Source: Coffea arabica
Taxonomy: Eukaryota > Streptophyta > Magnoliopsida > Gentianales > Rubiaceae
Reading direction: 5' to 3'
Assembly (NCBI RefSeq): GCF_036785885.1
Contig: NC_092312.1
Coordinates: 14,340,001-14,404,000 of the forward strand
DNA: 64,000 bases
The notes beneath the pieces were generated by a model. The model made no database searches. It was not told the DNA's origin and saw only the letters and a program-made list of their open reading frames with translations. The position numbers were made by a program, and so were the translations under genes. Shown here in pieces: positions 48,697 through 59,076 of the stretch. Position 1 is the stretch's first letter. Each line of letters opens with the position of its first letter.

Positions 48697-49626
48697 TAGC
48701 TGGAAAAGGGTGCAATTTTGCCATACATGTGCTGTTGCTCCAAACGGTTAATTACATGTTGTTCCAAGAAGTTCAGAATATTGAGGCCTTGGACAGTCTC
48801 AGATGGTGAATGTATAATTAATTGTAGTACAAGTGGCAATCTAGTGGGTATTACAGGTGAAGACAAGTGTGAGGCCTAGTATTGTGAAGCTTGGTTGAAT
48901 TCTCTTAAAATAGAAATCAGATGCATAATGCTTTATGAAGTATATCAAAATGACGATTCACGTGAAAGGTAAATGATAACCATAAACTGAGATTTGAAAG
49001 ATTGTTTGGCAAGGTCAAGCTTCATCCAATGTGTAACCGTTCTTGGGCTACAGTCTACATCAATATCATATCTGGTATGTCCTTTGCTAAATATAGTTTC
49101 TGCATCCCTGTACAATTAATGCACAGAAATTCTAAGGAACCAACATGGACAAAATTTTGTACAGACATTTTAAGCAGCACATTTTTTATTGAACATAATA
49201 GAAGCAGTCCATTCTCTATTTTCAATTATGTTTTAATAGTTAAGATGTCAACTTTATATTCTTTTCTGTGCATGTTTGATGTCATTTTTTTTTTCTAAAA
49301 CTTGGCTGCATCTGTTGGTTACAAGATAAAATAGATACGAGAAGTGTGAAAGCTCCTTTCAATAATTGATGTCGATCTCTTCAAAGTATTTTCTGACTTT
49401 GAAGCATAGCAATCTTCTAAGTACAATTGATGTCTGACTAAACATACTTCAAAAATCACTTTGAAACAAATTTATCTGGGATTTCTTTGGTGTACAACAG
49501 ATTCAAAAGCACATCTTGCCATATTTCATTGTACAAGTGCTCTCAAAATTTAAATCTAAAGTGCGGTTCAATGAAAATCACAAGTTCATTGCTAGATATT
49601 TTTACCTTTTCTTTTATTCCTAAACA
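48697..49626. other. Convergent intergenic region (3' UTRs of the PPR and OFP genes)
   Basis: No gene recognised. The two genes face each other here, so their 3' ends may overlap. Confidence 0.5.
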
Positions 49627-50967
49627 CTACACAAGGAATTGATAATCAACTCTTGAGCGCTCATTCTGTAAGACAGCAGCAAGATACAGCTCATTCAGTT
49701 CAGACCATACCTGCCTGAAGACTTTGACAATTAGGTCATGGTATTCATCATAATTTAATGTCAGATAACAAGCCAAGAGTTCTTCGAGCTCTTCTGGCTT
49801 CTCAATGCCTTTCTCTATGATCATCTCAATCATAGATTCCCTGAAGTCATTTTGTGGATTATATGAATTCTTTACAACGGCATAGCTATCAAAGGCTGTT
49901 GTGTCTCCTTTTGCTTTCTCCTTTGTCTTCTTTTTCACCCTCTTAGCTTTCTTGATATCCTCTAGAGCCTTGATTTTGCACTCAATCTTGGCAGTATTTC
50001 TGGGAGAGTAAGATTTGATTCTGCTGGTTGATTTCCTTCTTTTACTCTGGCAATCTCTGTTGAAGTACACTGACCTCCTCTGCTGCTCTAATTTTGACTT
50101 CATTTCTTTTGGTTTTATGTCCTTCAAGTTTTTCCACTGCAAACTAATTTCTTCATGTTCTTTTTCAGAAAGGGCAATACATTCCTCCAAATTCTTAGCT
50201 TCCGACATGCAGTCCTCTTCAATTGTTCCTAGATTGGAGTTCGAGAAAGAAAAGCTGGGCTGCTTCACAGAATTTGGGGCTCTTGACTCCCCGAAGTCTT
50301 CTCCAGTATAAGGAATCCTTTCTGGGTATACTTCAAATATAATCTTCTCAGCTGATTTGGTCATTATCGCCTCTTCTTCCTTAGATCCTCTATCTGCATT
50401 TTTCTCTTTTAACTTCCTTCGCTCTGGTTTTCTTAATTTGTGAGGTTTTGCAGCTTTTTGTTGTGGTGTTTTCACCTCTATTTCCTCAGCGATCTTTTTC
50501 CTTCTGAGTGGATCATTTTGCAGTGGAATGCCTGCCTTCTCTTGCAAAACACCTGAGTTTCTTAGGGCAGAGACCATGTCATTGAATTTCCAAGTAACTT
50601 CTCTTCCGGCCATTCCCATGACTTCTGATTTAGAATCTGCAGGGCCTCCAAGTTCGTCATCCTCTGGATTGTACCACTCAGAATTTAGACCAACTGTATG
50701 CTTCTCTGCTTCCTCCCCAAATGAAAGCCTCCAGTAAGAGTCATCATCTCGATTATAGAACCGACCCTCTCCACAGCGAACAAATGATAAAGAACTTGGG
50801 GATGACAATTCTAGTTGCCTTCCCTCCTTTGCTTTCGCTGATATGGGGTCATCAGACCTGCCCTTCTTTTGCTTAAACTTTGAGAGCCAAGAAATTGGGA
50901 AGACATGGGTGATTAAAGAAGAATGGGATGAAGTAAATGAAGTATTCTTTCTTCCCAACTTCATCAT
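49627..50967 (-). CDS. OVATE family protein (OFP5-like transcriptional repressor)
   Basis: Single exon, 446 residues from the ATG at 50967 ([11 protein letters not shown]). The frame runs 19 codons further upstream but without an ATG. The C-terminal OVATE domain is at about 360-425 ([40 protein letters not shown]). The long N-terminal part is charged, with several basic clusters that could be nuclear signals ([26 protein letters not shown]) and a Ser-rich start. OFPs repress transcription, interact with TALE homeodomain proteins and TRM proteins, and affect cell division plane and organ shape. The long form with MMxxGRK at the start fits the OFP5 group, by recall and unverified. Confidence 0.9.
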   Translation of the reverse strand: MMKLGRKNTSFTSSHSSLITHVFPISWLSKFKQKKGRSDDPISAKAKEGRQLELSSPSSLSFVRCGEGRFYNRDDDSYWRLSFGEEAEKHTVGLNSEWYNPEDDELGGPADSKSEVMGMAGREVTWKFNDMVSALRNSGVLQEKAGIPLQNDPLRRKKIAEEIEVKTPQQKAAKPHKLRKPERRKLKEKNADRGSKEEEAIMTKSAEKIIFEVYPERIPYTGEDFGESRAPNSVKQPSFSFSNSNLGTIEEDCMSEAKNLEECIALSEKEHEEISLQWKNLKDIKPKEMKSKLEQQRRSVYFNRDCQSKRRKSTSRIKSYSPRNTAKIECKIKALEDIKKAKRVKKKTKEKAKGDTTAFDSYAVVKNSYNPQNDFRESMIEMIIEKGIEKPEELEELLACYLTLNYDEYHDLIVKVFRQVWSELNELYLAAVLQNERSRVDYQFLV

Positions 50968-51319
50968 TTGCTTGAGAGTGTTTCCTTCCTTTGCAGTTAT
51001 GCCTTGAATTTGATGTAGTTTCAAGTTGTGGAATGGAAAGAGTGATGAAACTCAAGGCGGAATAGATAGATATAGAGCAGTTGAAAGCAGTTAGCATGGC
51101 ATTGGGGAAGTGGGTCTGTGACCATTTACTTCAAAAGAAAAGCCCGCCTGATTCTTGTGACCACTCGCCCACTTTTTCCTACTTTCTAGTTTGTACTTTG
51201 CTTTGTAGAATGGCTGTTCTATCTCCAGGAGACCAATGATCTATGTGGTCCTTTTAACTAGAACCTACCTATTCCATCACCATATAAAGGTCGAATACAC
51301 AGCAAAAAGGTTATATTCT
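50968..51319. other. OFP gene 5' flank
   Basis: Presumed leader and promoter of the minus-strand OFP gene. A MULE begins at 51329, only about 360 bp upstream of the start codon. Confidence 0.5.
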
Positions 51320-51328
51320 TTTATTTAT

Positions 51329-52324
51329 GGGATAATTTCCGAAACCTCCCCTAGGGTGTTTCCACCAATTTCATTGACCTCCCTTAAAGTTTGTAAAATT
51401 ACACTGACCTCCCCTGAGGTTAAGGTTTTTTTAAATTACACTAACCTCCCTTGAGATTAAGGTTTTGATAAACCAAAAATCAGTCCAAATAAGAAAAAAT
51501 ACCATTAAAAAAGTACTTTTTGGGGAGAGGCAAACTTTTATTCCATAAATGGGCTTTATGCTTGTGTACAAGTTATATTGTAAAGGAATGAAAAACATAT
51601 TAATAAAAATGAGGGAAGGTAAATGCAAATAGCAAACAAAAAATAACTAGCAATTGACTTTCTCTACATAGTTGAATCAATAGCAAGTACATTGGATTAC
51701 AACGGCTTTTTTTTTTCAGCTCTTTGCCATTTTGCGTGTAAAAGCAACAAGAAGCATTAAGATGGGTCTCATTTTCACTTGAAGAAGCAAATTTTGAGGA
51801 GGGAAGGGGGGGGGGAGGAGGGGGACTACTGATTTTGTGTAAGTTTTGCAAGTTGAAGGTGAAGTATAGGTGTAGAAACTATGGTCTTGTCAACCTACAA
51901 GGAGAAATCATGGAATTTATTGCAATTGTAATTGCAAGGCATTTGTAAAGATTTTTAGAGTTAAAAAAATCTAGACAAATTGTTGTTTGGTGCATTAATT
52001 TCTGAGGGTGAACAAATATTTGGTGCATCAATTGATACTATTTTGTAACTACAGGTTATTATTCATTATTAAAAAAATTTTCAACAGCTGTTTTCATTAA
52101 TTAGTTACTAACAATTAATTAGTAACCTAATTACCTAATTATCATATATTAATTTTCGATAAGACATAATATCTTATGGTATATGAGTAAATTTTTTTCT
52201 AATGTGATGCAAGCAATTGGACCCACAATGCTATTAATTAGGGGACGTTAGTGATATTTTATAAACTTTAGGGGAGGCGAATGAAATTGTCAAAAATCTC
52301 AAGGGAAGTTTATGAAATTATCCT
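51329..52324. mobile_element. Non-autonomous Mutator-like element, family A copy 2
   Basis: About 996 bp flanked by a perfect 9-bp TSD 'tttatttat' (51320-51328 and 52325-52333). The terminal inverted repeats start 'gggataatttccgaaacctc' on the left and 'aggataatttcataaacttc' on the right reverse complement, matching the element at 4315-5305. There is no transposase; internal poly-G and poly-A runs are present. Confidence 0.85.
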
Positions 52325-52339
52325 TTTATTTATTCTTCA

Positions 52340-52420
52340 TGATTGGTTGGTACAGAGTAATGGTGCTGTCTACTCGCAATAAAATATGTGAGGCTCGAAT
52401 CTACTGGGGGAAAAAAAGTT
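52340..52420 (+). mobile_element. SINE-like fragment
   Basis: 'ggttggtacagagtaatggt' as a possible A-box region, 'gaggctcgaatct' as a B-box-like motif, then 'gggggaaaaaaa'. Directly next to the MULE; no clear TSD. Confidence 0.35.
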
Positions 52421-53104
52421 GTGATACCGAGATGGGATTAGTTCATCAAAGTGTGTGCACTAAACAAATAACTTGTACTAACTCGAGATAATCCATGCAC
52501 GGGTTGGATGATTGGACCCGCCTAGTTTCTTTATTTGATGATAATCTACATTTAGGACACATCATAATTTTGTAGAAGTATAATGACAGAATCTCTAAAA
52601 GTTTTGCATGAAATCCGAGATTTGGAGAATTATATATATATATATCTATCTATAAACTACATAAAGCTCGGAAGCTTCAACTACAGTTGATTGTGCCGGT
52701 TTCGCTGTGATTTTGCTGCTCATTTCGTCCTTTTTGGTCTTTTGGCAGGCTCCCTCCTCCATGCAGGGGCTTTGGTTCCTGCTGCGCTTTTCCTCATTTC
52801 TGCTTTGGTTCCCTTCTTCCGATTGTGCCCTTGTCCTGGTTTCTTTGTAATTTTGCAGTCAATTTTGTCCTTTTGTTTCTTGTATCTTTGACTGCTGCAG
52901 TTGCTATCTTCAGTTCACTTTCTTTGTCTGCGTTTTTATGTTTATAATTTTCCGTAGCCTTTTATATTTATTAGCTCTCTCCAAAATGTGTATATTGACC
53001 AAAATATTGATTTTCTAAAATTTTTTAAAAAATATACAAATCAGTGAAAATTCTGTGTGTATCTAATATATATAAATTAATGAAAGTTCTATGTGTATCT
53101 AATC

Positions 53105-53490
53105 AATATAATCAATTGTACTACTTTGTATTAACATGCAAATCAATGAAAATCCTATGTGTATGTAATATATACAAATGAACAAATTCTATGTGTATCT
53201 AATAAATATATATCAATTGTACCGCTTCATATTAACATATAATAAGTGTTATTCATATCAAATAATCATAATTTAAATTTTCCTTATAGATCAATCAATG
53301 TGATATATACAAATCAATAAAAATTCTATGTGTATCTAATCAATATAAATCAATTGTACTACTTTGTATTAACATGCAAATCAATGAAAATCCTATGTGT
53401 ATGTAATATATATAAATGAACAAAAATTCTATACATATCTAATAAATATAAATCAATTATACCGCTTCGTATTAACATATAATAAGTGTT
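53105..53490 (+). repeat. Direct repeat of about 240 bp within the Helitron
   Basis: Two units share 'tcaattgtactactttgtat', 'tcctatgtgtatgtaatata' and 'attaacatataataagtgtt' in order, the first ending near 53250 and the second near 53490. Confidence 0.7.
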
Positions 53491-54469
53491 ATCTTATCAT
53501 TCTTAAACCACATAAAGCTGCAAAGCTCCATCTATAGTTAATTGTCCTGGTTTCAATGCAATTGTGTGGCTGATTTTGGACTTTTGTGTCCTTTGAGCCA
53601 GCTGAGGAGTTGATTGTCTGCTGTCCTCATCTTGGATTTTGTCACCTTATATTCTGATTATGCCCTTTTGTCCTGGTTTCTTTGTAATTAATATCTCAAA
53701 TTTGCACTTTGTGGTCTTTAGCCTGTCATATCCCTTTATTATTGTTTCTTTGCTTTTGTTTGTTAGGCCCGCAGCTGCTACCTTCAATTCCCTGATGAAC
53801 GCGCAAATTTTTCGCTATACAAATCTAGATATATTAGTTGTGTCCATTTTTATACATATTAATTTTTTGCAAAATTTATATATCGATAAATGATTTTCTA
53901 AGCAAGATAAATATATGGACGAAAATTTCCTCTGTGTCTAATAAATATAAATCAATTGTGTCACTTTGTATTTGCTTACATTGATATAAAAGTGCTACTT
54001 CAACAATATTTGTTAATTATTTAATTATTAGCTTAAAGCTTTTACATTTTAAGATTGAGTGATGTAACATAGATGTAGTGAATACAAAGTGATAGTTAAT
54101 TAGATACTTGTCTATAAACGAATAAAAATGGATGCTTCTCTATAAAACCGGTGATTAATTACATGTCTGTTTTGAAAAATGTAGGATAATTTCCCTCTAT
54201 TTCAAAAATGTTAATTTGACAGTATTTCTTTAGGACATCACTTTTATTCTCCTTAAAAATGACGATTAATTATATGCTTGCTTTAAAAAATATAGGATAG
54301 TTTCCCTCTATTTCAAAGATGTTGCTTCGATGATACTCTCTCTTAATTATTGTTTCTTTGCTTTTGTTTGTTGCAGCTGTGCAGTCGCTACCTTACATTC
54401 TTAATGTAGACGCGAATTTTTTGGGCTATACAAATCTATATATATTCTTGCATCCTATTTGTGTGCCTT

Positions 54470-54511
<42 letters not shown>

Positions 54512-54989
54512 CATTTTCTCCAAAATATATATGTCGACAAAAATAATGATTTTCTAGAAAATATATATATCGATAGAAATTTTGTGTGTATCTAATAAAT
54601 ATAAATCAATTGTGCCACATTGTATTAGCTTCCATTAATACGACCAATGGTTTTTAAAAATATAGGATAATTTTCCTCTATTTAAAAAATGTAACTTCCA
54701 TAATATTTGTTAACTACTGAATTATTAATTTAAAGGTTTTGCATTTTAAGATTGAGTAACATAACATAAATGCGGTTAATACAAAGTGATAAGTAATTGT
54801 GTGCCCTTATATATATATATATATATATATTCATTTTTTGCAAAATATATATATCTACAGAAATATTGATTATAAGTATAAATCAATTGTGCACTTCATG
54901 TTAGCTTGCATTAATACGACTAATTGTTTTTAAAAATATAGGACAATTTTTGTAAATTTCAAAAATGTTACTTCGATAATATTTCAAAA

Positions 54990-55109
54990 ATTAAAAAATT
55001 AGAAAATATACCACTTAAAACCAAAATAAAAAAGACAAACTTTTCTCTAAAACTATAATAAAGATAACCAAACTACTAGAAATTTACATACAAATACTTA
55101 AAACCACAC

Positions 55110-55156
<47 letters not shown>

Positions 55157-56445
55157 AAAATATACATGATGCAACTCAAAAAAAATCATATTGACACATG
55201 AATCACAAGACAAATAGGAATGCCGCAAATATAACAAACACAAAACTAGAAAAGATAGATACGCTAAAACAATATTAAACAATCATACAAGCTCAAATAA
55301 AATATTGAATATACATATATATACACATATATAAATAAATATATAATAAAAATATAACAAACAAACAAAACCACAAAAAATATAAACACTAAAAAAAATT
55401 AAACCACTATATCACGTAAAATAAAATACTAAACACACACACATGCATATATATATATATACACATACATATTACAAAATATATTGTATACCTATATCTA
55501 TATATTAATACAAAATTCACTACAACTTTGAGTAACCTAAAATAAGTCACATAAACGTCAAACAATAAATATTTAAAAATTCTACTACAAATTACAGTGA
55601 TTAAACTCTATAATTTTCATGTGCAATCATTTCTATTTCTTATAAAAAAAAATTTATACGCATCACCTTACTTTCAATAATATCCATTTAGCAATAAACT
55701 ATTAATATAAAATCTCCTAGCTCTCAAAATTAATATTATTCTTTACTTATTCAGATTCTATTAATTAAAAAAAATACAACTTCCATCTATTTCAATCACA
55801 TTCATTCATAACTAAATCAATATCATCTTTACTTATCGAAAAAAAACATAATTAATAAACACATATTTTACCAAGCTATGATATCAAATTATTCCAAATT
55901 ATTAATTTATCTCATCACACAACACCAAAACTATATCAAAATTTGCCAAAAAAAAATCTATTATCCATTTAATTTTTAACAAACTTCTCATTCTTTCATA
56001 TCCTTTCCATAGACTTTTCCACTGCAACAATGCACACTCTCATCCTAGCTATCCAAATTATGAAAATATCATCTATCATCCTAAAATACATAAAGTACCA
56101 ATGCCCAAAGTACAACAAATTATAACACTCTTAATGTAGTTCTCCACCTAATTTTTCATCCTATCAACTTTAAAAAATAATATATATTCCATTAATTTAA
56201 ATAATATTTACTTATCACTAAATTAAAATCAAAAAATAAAATTTTCTGAAACCAATATTACCCATCAAATTTTCAAATCACATCAATTTTAAAAAAAACA
56301 ATACAAATCACATCAATTTTACTATATCTATTTATATATAAATCAATCCAATATATCACTCTTCTATCTACTATTCCAACTCCATTATCATACAAAATAC
56401 TATAAGTCTATATTAATAAATAAATCTTATATTACCCTAAGATAG
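54990..56445 (+). other. G-depleted AT/C-rich segment
   Basis: For about 1.4 kb the + strand is mostly A, T and C. In 55741-55800, for example, I count one G and about a dozen C. (TA)n and (CA/TA)n runs occur near 55117-55152 and 55435-55470. Non-coding. Confidence 0.75.
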
Positions 56446-56489
56446 TCAATAATGGACAGCCCGCGGAATCCGCTGGGCACCATGCCTAG

Positions 56490-56498
<9 letters not shown>

Positions 56499-56524
<26 letters not shown>

Positions 56525-57119
56525 ATGTACATACCCTTACAAATTCTGAAATGTTAATGATTGATAAATCAAAATGTCTAGGCAATTTGAATGCAATACG
56601 AAAGGAGATGTAAATTTAATTCACATGCTAAATTGAAAAAGTAGAAAAAAGCACAAAATGCTTTTAAGCTGTAATCTTCAACAAAATAATGCATTTGACT
56701 AGGAAAAGTTCAAAAGAAAAAGGAAAAAAGTGGGTATATGGAGTCAGTCACGGACTCACGGGCGTACAAATACAATAGAATTCTAAAGCATGCGAGGATT
56801 TCCTGGACAAGATTTAGCAAGAAATACTGAAGGACAAATATGTAGGCTTGGTACACTTTCATGACTTGTGGTTCACAAGAACTTTTTCTTTGGTCACCCT
56901 TCAAGACAGCATCTGTAGCAGTTTTAAGCAGCCGGGTTAGTTGTACGTTCGGTTCAATTGTGAAAATCAAATATTCAGCATGTGTTAAGGGTCCATTTAA
57001 AATATAATTAGTGTTCATTGAGTTAAATTGTCAATATGAGTAGGCCATTACATAGAAAGTACCAGTGTTTTCCTTTCCGGATGATCTTCCCTACATTACA
57101 GATTTTGAAGGAACCACGT
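56499..57119. other. Intergenic DNA with TG microsatellite
   Basis: (TG)n at about 56505-56524; no gene recognised. Confidence 0.5.
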
Positions 57120-57193
57120 CTATTGGGTCAAGTAGTAAAGATCTTAATGTCCCTCAAGTGAGGTTTTTAGTTCGAGTCTTGTGAATAGAGAAA
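57120..57193 (+). mobile_element. SINE-like head interrupted by a foldback MULE
   Basis: 'attgggtcaagtagtaaag' and a B-box-like 'tagttcgagtctt' resemble a tRNA-derived SINE head. The sequence appears to resume after the MULE at 57561, so the MULE inserted into it. Confidence 0.45.
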
Positions 57194-57560
57194 GGAAAAA
57201 AATTCACTTTTCGTCCCTAAATTTTGAGATAGAGACACATTTCATCCCCAAACTTTTAGATGCACTTTATTTAGTACATGAATTAATTATTTTTTGTCAT
57301 ATTTAGGCCAAAAACGGTAAATTGCTTGATTTGGATAGAAAAAGTCACGTGCCAAACACGTGACCGTTAAGTAAAAATAATTTCTCAGTCAAAATTAACG
57401 ACCACGTCAGTCTTCCCTATCCAAAATGAACACTTTACCGTTTTTGGACAAAATATGGTCCAAAATAATTAATTCATGTACTAAACGTGATGCGTTTAGA
57501 AGTTTGAGAACGAAATGTGTCCCTAACTAAAAGTTTAAGGACAAAAAATGAATTTTTTCC
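57194..57560. mobile_element. Foldback Mutator-like element
   Basis: About 367 bp flanked by 'aatagagaaa' (57184-57193 and 57561-57570), a 9-10 bp TSD. Nearly the whole element is one inverted repeat: both arms contain ggaaaa.aattca, gggacaca or gagacaca, 'agtacatgaattaattattt' and 'ccaaaaacggtaaa', separated by a loop of about 100 bp. A transcript could form a long hairpin. Confidence 0.8.
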
Positions 57561-57570
57561 AATAGAGAAA

Positions 57571-58143
57571 ATAACAACATTAGGAGAACTACTCCTCAAA
57601 AGAGGTCCGACGCTGCTTGACCTAATATTATTATTAGTTGGGGCTCAATGCGGTCCCTCGATTTTCAATTTGCGTCTACGGTGTGTTGCATCGCAACAAT
57701 TTCTGGATACATATGTCATGTGGTTCCGTGTTTGGGTTCTCGTGGGTGCAGGTGACTTTCTTGGGTCGTGATTCTGGACATTTTCAGGTCATGGCCACCA
57801 GACCAGAGGATTCAATAAGTTAGACCAATTGCTCACTAAATTAGAAGACTAATCTAACTTTGCAACAAAATTTATCACGCATTGTTCCTACTTTTTCAAT
57901 CTGCTTTACGTGTGGTGTGGGATTCACAAATCACAGTCCAACTTCGATTTGAAAATACAGGATGCAGGAGGAATGATTAGCCATATGGTTGAAATGATCA
58001 CGTCTCAACTTCGATTTTGTGGACAAATCAACAACATGTGACTGATAATAATGTTGACTTGAAAGTCAAAAACTATTGTTCACATCATTTAAGGTGAAAA
58101 TTCATACGGCTTTGAATAGTCTCCAAACATGAAAACTTTTCTT
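57571..58143. other. Intergenic DNA upstream of the CYP81 cluster
   Basis: No recognisable gene. The first part is probably the remainder of the interrupted SINE-like unit. Confidence 0.45.
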
Positions 58144-58146
58144 TTA

Positions 58147-58946
58147 GGGTCCGTTTGTTTCGGGTGAAAATGTTTTCCAGAAAAATATTTTCCTAATTTC
58201 CCGTGTTTGATTGCACAAAAGTTTCTGAAAACATTTTCCTATGTAAAATATTTTCACTCATCTTATGGAAAACAACTTCCCTTCCAAACTTACCGAATTT
58301 GTTTTCCGAAATGCATGCACCCCGCCTGTAGTATGTTCCAAACTTACTGAAAATATCTTGTAATATATTTTTTTTTTTTTAGTGTAAACAGGAGGACTCG
58401 AATCCAAAACCTCTTCCTTACACTCCCTCCCCCGTACCACCCAACCCATCCCTCCCCCTAGTATATTCAAAATAAAAAAGAAATCTCATCCTGCTCATCA
58501 TACGCTAGTAATTAATTATGTATAATAGGGACATTCTTTTCTAGAGAAACTTTCAGTAGTGAGAGTGCAAGATATATGTCACAATAAGCATTGCATGTGA
58601 TTGACATTTGACACTAAATGGCCAGCAATTTGTTTATTGCTTAAGGAGATATTTTTTATTCATATATACATTTCTCCAAGATTTTTTAAAGTTAAACAAT
58701 GAGATAAATTTTCTTATTTTGTATGGGAAGAAGTATGCAGTTATAATGTGTAGAAAGTAAAGATAGAGATAAAAGTGAAAATATTTCAAAAGTTAAACAA
58801 ACACCAGAAAAATGAAGTAAGAAAATATTTTCAATAAACTAACCAAACACCTGAAAATGATGAAAGGGAAATGATTTTCATGGAAAATTACTTCCACGGA
58901 AAATATTTTCCCAAGGAAAATATTTTCCTTCCAACCAAACAGACCC
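58147..58946 (-). mobile_element. Harbinger/Tourist-like element with nested SINE, copy 2
   Basis: About 800 bp flanked by TTA (58144-58146 and 58947-58949), with ends 'gggtccgtttgtttcggg' and, reverse-complemented, 'gggtctgtttggttgg'. It is the inverted counterpart of 42316-43085 and includes the same SINE (minus strand, about 58371-58458). Its right end is about 45 bp from the TATA box of the CYP81 gene, so it now forms part of that promoter. Confidence 0.78.
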
Positions 58947-58991
58947 TTACTTTCTCTAATTTTTCACCATTTCAGCATCCAAGGGTCAATA

Positions 58992-59000
58992 TATATAAAT
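58992..59000 (+). promoter_or_regulatory. Predicted TATA box of the CYP81 gene
   Basis: 'tatataaat', followed by a second 'tataaat', lies about 80 bp before the ATG at 59077. It predicts transcription start near 59025-59030, after or at the alternative ATG at 59024. This favours 59077 as the real start. Confidence 0.45.
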
Positions 59001-59076
59001 ATAAATCTACAATCCCATTACTTATGATACAGATCTTCGAATCAAATTTCATTATTCTAAGACCGTTTGCGCTAGC

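Larger units (their letters stand above)
52645..56489 (+). mobile_element. Helitron-like element
   Basis: About 3.85 kb. It begins with TC after an A (a|tctatctataaactacataaagc) and ends with CTAG before a T (56486-56489). A GC-rich hairpin 'gcccgcggaatccgctgggc' lies about 8 bp before the end. The 5' TC, 3' hairpin plus CTRR end and insertion between A and T are Helitron signatures; no TSD is expected. No Rep/helicase is seen, so it is non-autonomous. The interior has degenerate tandem copies that repeat the 5' start (near 53510) and a 'gcagctgctacctt' block (near 52893, 53770 and 54373). The right 1.4 kb is almost G-free on this strand. Confidence 0.75.

Noticed and set aside
55100-55200. 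Possible centromeric or satellite array
   Set aside because: Only simple (TA)n runs inside a Helitron-like element; no monomer array.
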